A stretch of 64,000 bases of DNA, taken from NCBI GenBank assembly GCA_030581615.1, contig JAKTTT010000003.1:62001-126000 (forward strand), given 5' to 3'. Source of the stretch: Alloascoidea africana. Lineage: Eukaryota; Ascomycota; Alloascoideomycetes; Alloascoideales; Alloascoideaceae. The notes beneath the pieces are model-generated. The model was not told where the DNA came from, did not search any database, and was given only the letters and a program-made list of their open reading frames with translations. Below are positions 1 to 8,570 of this stretch, in pieces. Numbering within the stretch: position 1 is the first letter of the stretch; the number at the start of each line of letters is the position of its first letter. Both the position numbers and the translations under genes were made by a program.

Positions 1-139
1 AGAAACGAGAGGCTCCACCAGTATTTTGGAAATATATATAGAGACCGTTCCCTTTCCTTCTTTCTCTTCTCCACCACTTTCTCTCCCCCCGTATCCATAT
101 TCCGAACACAGCTACATCTATTCTGTTTCCCCTCTCCCA

Positions 140-877
140 ATGTTCTTCCACGACTTTTGCATCGTCTGCGATAAACAGTGCTCTGCCGGCAAGGCATACT
201 GCTCCGCGACCTGCCGCGATGTTGACTGCAGAAACTCAACAAGGTGCTCAAGAAGCTCCATCTCTTCGCTCAACGATGCCCTCACCGGCAATGCAAATGT
301 CAATTCAAATGGTAGCTCTTCGATATCAGAAGATTCTGGCTCTGGTCGCTGGCAAGCAACAACACAACCCGAGTTTGGCCACTACCCAAGTCCTATCTTC
401 ACCCCAGATCCACTGATCGACGAGGAGGAGCATCTGAGTTATCCATCCAGAACATGGCCACACTCGCACACAAACGATGAGAATGACCATAATCTACTGC
501 ATCTGAGCACGTATCGAGTGCCACTTTTAAGCATCGCCAGTAGTAGGTCGTCCTCAATATCTACAGATGCCTCTTTTTCAGTGCACGACCACCACCACCA
601 TACAAACGCAACGGATGACCGATCTAGATCTGACTCACATAACAACAACAACAACAATAGCGTCACTTTGAACTTCAACTTTAACGAATTTAAACCACAG
701 CTGATTCTAGATGAACTGGAAACGACAACCACAAAGTCTATTGGAATTCCAAACCGACCGAACAAAACGCCGACCCAAACTCAGAATACACAACAAGAAC
801 AAGAACAAGAGGAAAACATGTTGACAATATCAAATTCTCCAGAAACTTACAAAAGGTGGCTTGATCTGGTACTTTAA
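140..877 (+). CDS. ECL1-family-like zinc-motif protein
   Basis: The predicted product is 245 aa. Near its N-terminus is a CxxC...CxxxC cluster (FCIVCDKQC, then AYCSATC), the pattern of the fungal Ecl1 (life-span regulatory factor) family, whose members respond to nutrient or zinc limitation and prolong chronological life span. The rest is low-complexity Ser, Asn and His with an HHHH run and a Gln/Glu stretch, ending in an YKRWLDLVL tail. An upstream in-frame ATG lies at 26. I prefer the ATG at 140 because the Cys motif in this family sits within the first few residues and the extra 38 residues look like translated leader. Cell location and targets cannot be read from sequence. A different small zinc-ribbon protein is possible; the family call rests only on the Cys pattern. 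Confidence 0.6.
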   Translation: MFFHDFCIVCDKQCSAGKAYCSATCRDVDCRNSTRCSRSSISSLNDALTGNANVNSNGSSSISEDSGSGRWQATTQPEFGHYPSPIFTPDPLIDEEEHLSYPSRTWPHSHTNDENDHNLLHLSTYRVPLLSIASSRSSSISTDASFSVHDHHHHTNATDDRSRSDSHNNNNNNSVTLNFNFNEFKPQLILDELETTTTKSIGIPNRPNKTPTQTQNTQQEQEQEENMLTISNSPETYKRWLDLVL

Positions 878-1385
878 GCATTTTCATATCCGATCCACCA
901 CCACCACTATAATCTCCCTACTTACATCTCCATCCACCTTTTGTTAACCTACCCGATCGATGATGATGACCCACTCTGACCTTTGTTAATAGCCTTCTGG
1001 AAAAATTGTCATGTTGCTGTTTTGTGCCCCTGGTGTTTACGGTTGTGTTTTTTTTTTTTTTTTATTCGGCTCTTTGCGTATTCTCCACTTTTTGATTTAT
1101 TAGCACGTTTTTTAGGCTTACTTTTTCTGTTATTTTTTGATCTTCTAGTTATGGGATATGATATGATACTATTGATACTGATACTGATATGATAAAAAGA
1201 AAAAAAAATAATTATTTTAAATTTTTGATTAATTAGTTAATATTAATAGATTTTTGATTTTGGGTATGTGATGATTTATTCACTTTTTTTGTTCTCTGGT
1301 TCTCCTATTTTTTTTTTTTTTGTTTTTCACTTATTTCATTTTTGGTACTACTACCTTCACCTTCACCATGATGACAAAAATGAAA

Positions 1386-1646
1386 ACTATTTGGATAAAG
1401 TTTATCCAAATAGTAAAGAAATATAACTGAAAGGAAATCTCTCTAGAGAAAGCGTATTTTTTTGTAGATTTTTTAGTACTGGAATAGTCATAAACAAAAC
1501 TGCTCATCATCTCCAATTGGAAAACTTTATCTAAATAAGTGAAGAAAATATAACTAAAAGGAAATCTCTCTTTAGAAAGCGTATTTTTTAGTAGAGTTTT
1601 TTAGTGTGTTGTTGGAAGAGTCATATACAAAACTGTTCATCATCTC
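1386..1646. repeat. Diverged tandem duplication, two copies of about 125-130 bp
   Basis: Copy one runs from about 1390 to 1517 and copy two from about 1518 to 1646. Both contain, in the same order, TATAACT, AAGGAAATCTCTCT, GAAAGCGTATTTTTT, TTTTTTAGT, a TCATA(A/T)ACAAAACTG block and a TTCATCATCTCCA or CTCATCATCTCCA end. The copies differ by scattered substitutions and small indels, so the duplication is not recent. Confidence 0.85.
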
Positions 1647-2874
1647 CATCTTTTCATCATCCCTGGAAAAACAAAGTTTAAGAAAATGTAAGGGCAGGGC
1701 AGAGCAGGACGGAATTTCCCAATTGTGTTCATGTCACACACGATGATGATCCAGCCAGAAAACAGGCCCAAACGGCCTCTTTTTTTCTTTCATTTCCACT
1801 TGCTCTTTTTTCACTTTGTACTCTTGTCTCATCTTGCGCAATTGTGTAGTCATAAACCCAACCGCTGCTGCTGCTGCTGCTGTTGCTGTTGCTGGGGGTT
1901 AAACAAAGTCTGAAACCTTGTCCGATACCAGTTTCTCATCCGGAATTCTTACGGAGGAATAGTTCCAAATTTCCGGACAAGGGGAGGGAGAAGGATTCAT
2001 TCATTCATTACTATGTCTTTTTCGTTCTGTTTTGGGAGTTAAACGACACAACAAAACTCCCTCCCTCCCCCAATTAAATTTCCGAAACTCCAGATCCCTA
2101 ACTCTCTAGGCTTTTCTTTTTTCGTTTTTATTGCTCCAGCACTTGACTTGATCTGAGTTGACTCCACAGGTTCAAGGTCATAAAAGGAAAAGCCGAAATC
2201 CACAAGCGCACACTCTGCGAATTCCAATCTAGGAAAGAAGAATAACTTTAAACCCACCGCAAGTTCCTTTTTTCCTTTAGGGTATGATGTAAAATTAAAT
2301 AATGCAACCCATGATCCATTTTCCTTCTCTTGGTGTGTCTGTTCTCTTTCTCTTGTCTCGTGGGTGGAAGGGAATATACAATTCGTTAACAGGACTTATC
2401 AGCGCTTGGGTGGAAATCCAGAATACTGGAAACAAAACGTGGACCTTGAGTTCCGCAATAGATCTAAAAGCTGAATAAAAAAAGACCGATAATGATAATA
2501 ATCAAAAAATCAAAAAAAAATTATCATTATCTGCTTGAGATTGATTGTGGAGTTCCTTCTTCTCTTCATCCACTATCGACAGATTCGCCCACCACCACCA
2601 GTCTCCAATTTCCCAACTCCTGATTTAATTTTTTCAATTTTATTTGAGACAGGTCCGCTTTCCCCCTCCTCCTAAATGATGAGGATGGGGAAATATCTAG
2701 ACGTTTTTTTTCCCCCTCCAGGGTGTGTGTGTGAGATAAACCTCGGACGAAATTGATCGATTCGGAAAACCAAAAATAAGAAGGATTGCTTGAACAAAAC
2801 GTCCACAATGCAGCTAATAGATACCGATATCTCTTGATCATCCATGTCATGGCACGGGCACTAACGAAAAGACC

Positions 2875-2922
2875 GGCTCAGGCTCAGGCTCAGGTTCAGG
2901 CTCAGGCTCAGGCTCCGGTTCC
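2875..2922. repeat. GGCTCA hexamer array, 8 units
   Basis: Eight consecutive hexamers: five are GGCTCA, and the others are the one- or two-base variants GGTTCA, GGCTCC and GGTTCC. On the minus strand one frame would read alternating Glu-Pro, but no convincing open frame surrounds it, so it is listed only as a simple repeat. Confidence 0.9.
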
Positions 2923-3674
2923 GGTCTTGTTCTTTCTCGTTATCTCTCGTTCACTCAGTCAATAGGAGATGCGCTCATCTTTGTTCAAGGCGTATCTGCA
3001 TCGTTTTTTTTGTCGGACTTGTTCATGTCAACAATGACCCATTATGAAATACCTTTTACGTGTTTGATCTTTCGACATCGCGTCATCGCGTCATCGCATC
3101 TCTCCCCATATCTTCTTAGCCTACCCACGAGCATTCGCTATCAAAGTACAGTGGTGGGATACATCATATGATAACCCAATTGTTTTAGTGGTAGCACCAT
3201 CTTTGCAGTCAACACTGTACAGTCGCCCAATATCCAATTCTCTTCATCCGAGAGAGAACACAAGAAAATAAGAAAAGTTGTGTTTTTTATTTTTCGTCAT
3301 TAGTTAGCTCTAATGCAAGTGTATCCCCATCCGGCTCAGGACGTTGAGTTGAGTTGGGTTTGATCATCATCACGATTGTTAGTCCATGACCTAGCCTGAC
3401 TTTATGGATCAATTATTAACTAATATTCATGCCCGATGATAACAGACAAAAGACCACGCGCCTACTGAAGTACCAGAGAACTAATATATCTCTACTCGGC
3501 ATCATTGCACCGGACACTGGGGGGTTCCATCCAGAAACTTAAGACTTGGAGAATCATTTGATAATATTTTTTCCAGTGATCTCATCATTCCGCTTTCCTC
3601 CCGGTCCAAAATGACAGATTACCAGCTTTTTTCTTTTCAAAATGGACCAAAAATTGATGAAAAATGCTCAGCTC

Positions 3675-4667
3675 TTATCCAGAACGCATCCCACGTTGTT
3701 TAAACATGTTACAAAACGCAACTGACCATCCTTCATATGTATACTTTGTATTCTGATTTTCCAGTTTTGCTTCCCAAGCTTCGTAAAACCGTGTTTCGTG
3801 TTCCAAAGAGTTGATACCTGAGTAGAACTTGTCTAAAGCGGTCGAAAGCTCTGGATCCGCATAATCATAAGAAGAGTCCGATTCATTTAAACGAATAGGC
3901 AAAATCTCAGTAGGATCAATCATGGTCGTCGTCGTCATCTCTTGTGCTTCAAGTGTTTTTTCGAGTACAGGGAGCATAGTGGATGCAGGCTGGTTATCAA
4001 AAGGATATCCATCTGTTCCCAAAACTTTAGGCAATGGATACCTGTGTTGTTTATTCTGCATTTCCATTTGCATCGGGAGGTCCTCCAACAGTTTGTCATC
4101 AAAAATTTGATTCTGTTTCCAAATGTCTATGAGATCCAGTAGTTGAGCGCGGTTTGTCTCGCATTCCCAGGCCCACGAGACAAGCGAGGGTAGATGTTTC
4201 CCCAAGATCCGAGTCCGAGTTTGATCTTTAGTAGTCGTGGATTTAACATTAATCCCGTATGCAATGTCATTCAGCAGATATAACAGGTAAAGTCTTCGTC
4301 GTCTTTGGGGATAAAACGGTACAGTTTGAGACCAGTATGAAACCAAAGATTCCCATCTTTGTTCAGCAGCAACAATTGCAACAGGTCTCTGGTCCAAATC
4401 CAAACATAGAATGTGCTTCTCGATCACCTCTCTTGCAGTCTACAAAAATATAGTCAGGCGCGTGTACTTAGATTTCAGAGATGTAGGTTAACGAACCTTG
4501 ACGTTCTCGTTGGAACAATGCGACAGGGCTGTTTCTGTGGCATCCATCACGGCAACTATCTCGGCCCTGGAAATCGAACAAGAACCGGAGGCTGTGGCCA
4601 TGATCTTATCCACCAACTCAGTCCTTGCCCTTGCTCTAGCCTTGGGGTCTGGTTTCAATCGTGTCAT
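3675..4667 (-). CDS. CID (RPR)-domain RNA-processing protein
   Basis: Two exons, 4667-4497 and 4439-3675, give 311 aa. The 57-nt intron has a weak GTTCGT donor, a CTGAC branch site and a TTTTTGTAG acceptor, and it joins the frame exactly. The first 170 residues resemble a CID fold: a helical N-terminus, then RRRLYLLYLLNDIAYG, the signature helix of CID proteins (compare LYLISDILHN in SR140 and CHERP), then a later helix LLDLIDIWKQNQIF. CID modules bind the phosphorylated RNA polymerase II C-terminal domain or act in splicing and 3'-end factors. The remainder has no RRM or SURP domain that I can see. A CHERP/SR140-related or nuclear RNA-processing role is inferred. The gene is divergent from UCH37, with starts 108 bp apart. 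Confidence 0.65.
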
Positions 4668-4775
4668 TTATAGTGAAAAAAGCAGGTGTTGGGTCTCACT
4701 CACCTCCTTCCAGCACACACCCGCCTACTCCAACACCATCCCATCCATCCATCACCAGAGAAGAAGAGAAGCGCC
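4668..4775. promoter_or_regulatory. Short divergent promoter, CID gene / UCH37
   Basis: Only 108 bp separate the two start codons. The segment is rich in CCATCC and CACTCACC pyrimidine stretches and has no obvious TATA box. Both genes probably share control elements here. Confidence 0.5.
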
Positions 4776-5919
4776 ATGGCCGACGACGACGGGGCATGGA
4801 ACACGATCGAGTCCGATGCCGTGAGTTTTGGATTCGTTCTTGATTGTGCCAGCTTGTACTAACACGTTTTTTTGCTTTTTCCAGGGAGTTTTTACAGAGT
4901 TGGTTGAGAAATTGAAGGTCAAGTCAGTTCAATTCGAGGACATTTGGGCAATAGATGCAGACTCTTTACAACAACTACAGTGAGTTTGCAACAAGAAACT
5001 ACCAAAAAAAGCCTTCAAGTTCTTAAATTAATTGCTAACGGGGTTTGGTAAACTCGGAATAGACCACTATACGGTCTCATTTTTCTTTTCGATTACGCCC
5101 TCGTGGGACGAACAGACAAGCCGCTGGAAGGCGAATATGATTATGAGAGCCTCAATTCAAACTCCATTTTTTTCGCAAAACAGACGATTCAAAATGCATG
5201 TGCAACTCAGGCCGTGCTCAATCTTTTGATGAATCGCAATGACCTCGACATTGGGTCGGAGCTCACCAACTTTAAGGAATTTGTGGGTAGTTTCGACCCG
5301 GTGATGAAGGGAGAAACCATCTCGAATTCTGGTATGTCCAACCTGTTGTAATGATGCTCAAAATTGCGTCTTCTAACCGCGGCGAATCTCTTTATCTTTA
5401 TACAATTTTGGTTTTTTGGTAGATCTGATTCGCACCGTGCACAACTCTTTTTCCAATCCGAGTCCGTTCTTTGACGAGAAGGAACAGCCAAGAGCAGAAA
5501 GCAAAGAAGGCGACTTGTTCCATTACGTTGCGTACTTGCCCATCAACGGCAAGCTGTACGAGCTGGATGGGCTGCGACCGGCCCCGATCCTCCACGGGGA
5601 TTGTGGCTCTGACGAGGCCTTTGCGGCCATGATGCCGGATGTTTTGAACAAGCGATTCTCACACTTTGATAACCGGCTTTCCTACAGCCTGCTTGCGGTC
5701 GTGAAGGACCGGCGCGAGTACTTTGCCGAGATCGGCGACCTCGAGTCGCTCCAGCTCGAGGACGAGAAGCGGGCCCGGTGGAAGCGCGATAACATTCTGC
5801 GACGGAACGACTTTGTCGGGCTCGCCTACGCTCTGATCAAGGGCGTGTCCAAGACGAAGAGCGACGACGAATGGGCCGCGATTCTGGCAAAGGGCAAGGC
5901 CTGGACGCCCGGGTCCTGA
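4776..5919 (+). CDS. UCH37: UCH37/UCHL5-type ubiquitin C-terminal hydrolase
   Basis: Four exons (4776-4820, 4885-4979, 5063-5331, 5423-5919) encode 301 aa. The first intron has a GTGAGT donor and a TACTAAC branch site. This is a family C12 cysteine protease that removes ubiquitin; UCH37 orthologues act on the proteasome lid through Rpn13. Catalytic residues are visible: oxyanion Gln87 in FFAKQ, nucleophile Cys93 in NACATQA, His170 in LFHYVAYLP, and Asp185 in LYELDGL. The N-terminal GVFTEL and the C-terminal helical ULD-like extension (RRNDFVGLAYALIKG) fit UCH37/S. pombe Uch2 rather than the shorter Yuh1. S. cerevisiae has no UCH37. The last exon is markedly GC-rich (65% in the line 5701-5760, hand count). 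Its stop is only 34 bp from the end of the convergent PPTase gene. Confidence 0.93.
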
Positions 5920-5953
5920 TCTGTTAGCGTAGCATTGAATATATTCCTCGTCT

Positions 5954-6966
5954 CTAGCTTCTCGGTCTCGTAGCGTTGATCCGAAAGATGTCCTCGTCCA
6001 CGCGGTCCGCGAGCCCTTCCAGACTGAGCAGCTCCAGCTGGATCGCTTTGATCTCCTTGGGCTCACCAGCAAGGTCACCGCGAGGGACGAACACACTCAG
6101 GACCAGGTCGTCGCCTATCGCGGCGCTTCCAATGCTCCAGCGGCGGTCGGCCTCGCCGTCCAGATAGAGCTCCGTGCTCCAGTGCCAGCTCGTTTCCAGC
6201 CGGTCCATCTTGTCCAGCACGCTGCTTCCTCCTCCACCAGCACGGTCTACCCACACGGCAGAGCAGTGCTCCACGGGCTCCACGTTGCGGAACTCGGTCC
6301 TCGCGAGGTCGAAGCTGAGGCCCGTGCCTATCGCCTTCGTGAAGGCCTCCTTGAGGCTCCACAACTGCATGAACAGCCGGAGCCTGCGATCGCGGTCGGG
6401 CTCGCCGTGCAAGGCCAGCCGCTCCGACTCCGTGAAGATGGCATCGAACTCGGGCAGCCAGACCTCGATCTCGCCCCAGGCCGCGGCGTCGCCCATGCTC
6501 ACGAGGTCGATGCCTACGAGGGCTCCCGTGTGGGCTTCTGGCGAGGTCCTCACGGCCATGACGACGGACTCGGCCGCATGGCTCAGGTTAAAGTCGAGCT
6601 GTTCTGATGCTGGCAGCTCTGATGCTGGCAGCTCTGATGCTGCCAGCTCGTTCATGTCCAGCGACGGCCGCCCTTTCTCGCCAGTCTGGAACCGAATGGC
6701 CTGCCAGCTCTTCCAAGTCACAGGCTCGGCCGGATACAGCACCGCGTGCACGATGTATCGCTGCAAAAACTGCGAACAGAGCCGTCGTTTCGCGCCCTTC
6801 TGCCGGCGGTCGAGGTCTGGTGCTGCCATTGCCGCCTTTGCGGCCTCGAACTGCCAGCCCAAATCTCCATTAGCCCCAGGATGACACCACTAACACACAA
6901 TAAAAAGCACCTTACCTCTCTCTCCGTGTTGAACAGCTCTGCCGTGTTGAAGTGGACCACGATCAT
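5954..6966 (-). CDS. LYS5: 4'-phosphopantetheinyl transferase (Lys5/AASDHPPT type)
   Basis: Two exons, 6966-6916 and 6850-5954, give 315 aa. The GTAAGG donor and CAG acceptor keep the frame. The enzyme moves the phosphopantetheine arm of CoA onto a conserved Ser of carrier domains, for example the Lys2 aminoadipate reductase of lysine synthesis. Family motifs: NLSHA (about 105-109), GIDLVS with Mg-binding Asp132, and WSLKEAFTKAIGTGL with W181, K184 and E185. The first exon carries MIVVHFNT, typical of the N-terminal strand of this family. Residues 87-100 repeat ASELP, encoded by a 15-bp tandem DNA repeat near 6606-6650, an unusual insertion before the NLSHA motif. The gene is GC-rich throughout, unlike most neighbours. 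A carrier protein other than Lys2 could be an additional substrate. Confidence 0.9.
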
Positions 6967-7079
6967 CGGGCTCGGTAGCTGTCTCTGGCGGTGGCTGTCT
7001 CTGGCTGCGGCGGTTTGTGGTTTTGCTCTTCTCTCCCTCCTCCAATCCAATCTTCACCTCTCTGCAAAAAAACCCCAGC
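6967..7079. promoter_or_regulatory. Short divergent promoter, LYS5-like / PEX14
   Basis: The two start codons are 113 bp apart. The segment contains a direct repeat of CTGTCTCTGGC (near 6980-7002) and a CAATCCAATC element at about 7043-7052, but no clear TATA box. Confidence 0.45.
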
Positions 7080-8294
7080 ATGGCAATTTGCACACGGCAG
7101 CGCCTTGTAGATTCAGCAGTCGTTTTCCTCCGCGACGGCGACGCCTCGGCTGCTCCCATCGAGGAACGTATCCAGTTTCTTAAGGCAAAGGGCCTGACCC
7201 CGGACGAGATCCAGGATGCTCTGAGCCAGGCTGAAACTGGGCTTTCGCTGAATCTCACCTCTTCGGACTCAGATCCATCATCCGACAAGAAGGAGAATAG
7301 GAGTAAGAACAGTTCAGAAGGTTCAGATGATGGAGATCACAAACAGACGGAAGAGAACGAGCCTAGGGACAACGCAGTAAAGGACATTGCTTCTTCGTCA
7401 AGTACGCAGTCTCCATCAACTTCTACTGCTCTTGCTTCGGCTCCTTCTCCTGCTCCTGCTCCAGCTCCAGCTCCAGCTCCAGCACGGCCAGCTCCTATCA
7501 TCCAGAAGCGACTGTCTTCACCATTACCGAATCGGCAACAGCAACTGAAAAGCCCCCAGACGGTTCCCCTATCGCCGCTCCCCAACAGAGACTGGCGGGA
7601 CTATTTCATAATGGGCACAGTAACAACGTGTGTTTTGTACGGCTTCTACAAAGTGGTACAGGCCTATGTTATGCCAAGCGTCTTGCCCCCTTCTAAATCC
7701 GCGCTGGATAAGGACAAGGAAGCTGTGGAGGCCGAGTTTGCAAAGATTGAGGCGTTGTTGAGCCAGGTCTCGAAAGAGACCTCCGAGTTGAACCGGACAG
7801 AAAGTGCACGAGAAGAAAAAATTGGTAAGATTTCTGAATCCATTTCCAAGGCCCTTGAGACTGCGGACAAGAAACAAGAAAGTGCAGAAAAGGATATGAA
7901 GCTTGTTAGGGCAGAGGTTGAAAATATCAAAAGTAGCATGGGTCGTATGAATGAGAAACACAGGGACATGATCCAGACTGAAATGGACTCGGTCAAGGCC
8001 GAAGTTAAAAGTCTGAGACAGCTTGTTGAGCAAAGATCGCTTGGAAATTCGCCTGCCCTAAAGGGTCTCCGTTTCCCATCACATGGTTCAAGTTCAAGTT
8101 CAAATTCAAGTTCAAGTGCTAGTCCCAGTACGAATACAATTGCCAATACCAATCCCAATCCCAATTCCAATGCTAGTTCAAATTCAAATTCAATTGCAAC
8201 AACTGTGAGTGCTGAAGCGGGTAAAAAAACAGGTAATGGTGAAGGCAAGGCAAGCATTCCTGCCTGGCAACTTGCCGCTCAGAAAAAGGCCTAG
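7080..8294 (+). CDS. PEX14: Peroxin-14, peroxisomal import docking protein
   Basis: The product is 404 aa with no intron. The ATG at 7080 is chosen because the conserved Pex14 N-terminal domain begins at once: RQRLVDSAVVFL, then IEERIQFLKAKGL, then EIQDAL. This domain binds the Pex5 WxxxF motifs and Pex13. A Pro-Ala run follows near residues 125-135, then a hydrophobic membrane segment at about 172-195 (YFIMGTVTTCVLYGFYKVV), a coiled coil at about 205-320, and a Ser/Asn-rich low-complexity tail. This order is the standard Pex14 plan. With Pex13 and Pex17 it forms the docking site at the peroxisomal membrane. The malate synthase in this window carries a PTS1-like tail and would be a client of this pathway. 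Confidence 0.94.
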   Translation: MAICTRQRLVDSAVVFLRDGDASAAPIEERIQFLKAKGLTPDEIQDALSQAETGLSLNLTSSDSDPSSDKKENRSKNSSEGSDDGDHKQTEENEPRDNAVKDIASSSSTQSPSTSTALASAPSPAPAPAPAPAPARPAPIIQKRLSSPLPNRQQQLKSPQTVPLSPLPNRDWRDYFIMGTVTTCVLYGFYKVVQAYVMPSVLPPSKSALDKDKEAVEAEFAKIEALLSQVSKETSELNRTESAREEKIGKISESISKALETADKKQESAEKDMKLVRAEVENIKSSMGRMNEKHRDMIQTEMDSVKAEVKSLRQLVEQRSLGNSPALKGLRFPSHGSSSSSNSSSSASPSTNTIANTNPNPNSNASSNSNSIATTVSAEAGKKTGNGEGKASIPAWQLAAQKKA

Positions 8295-8570
8295 ATATAA
8301 TGATGTACTTTTGATATGTTTATGTTTATGTTCAGTTTTTAAACGAAAACAATGAGTTAAGGAAACCATCGAGATTATGTCAATTAATAAATAAATATTC
8401 CATGTCACTAAGTTTTGCCACTCTAATGAAAAGATAAAAAAGCTAAAAAAAAAAAAAGCTGCTGTGTTGAAAAATGTAGAAATTCAAACAGATACTACTC
8501 CATGAATAAAACAACGCAATTATGAAGAAAGAATAAATAATAAGAAAAAAGAAGACTTGACCCAGGATTG

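Larger units (their letters stand above)
878..3674. other. 2.8-kb region without a convincing gene
   Basis: This lies between the 3' ends of two convergent genes, where yeast spacing is normally a few hundred bases. It holds long poly-T tracts (near 1051-1064 and 1311-1322), a CTG/TTG run near 1863-1894, a diverged tandem duplication (1386-1646) and a GGCTCA hexamer array (2875-2922). Small open frames here have no recognisable domain. No tRNA or known snRNA core sequence was seen. Confidence 0.6.

Noticed and set aside
3183-3240. tRNA-like stretch TTTTAGTGGTAGCACCATC
   Set aside because: It resembles a D-arm and start of an anticodon arm, but no TTCGA-type T-arm, no acceptor pairing and no A/B-box spacing follow.
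6174-6884. 236-aa plus-strand frame over the PPTase gene
   Set aside because: Shadow of the GC-rich PPTase gene, whose catalytic motifs are intact on the other strand.
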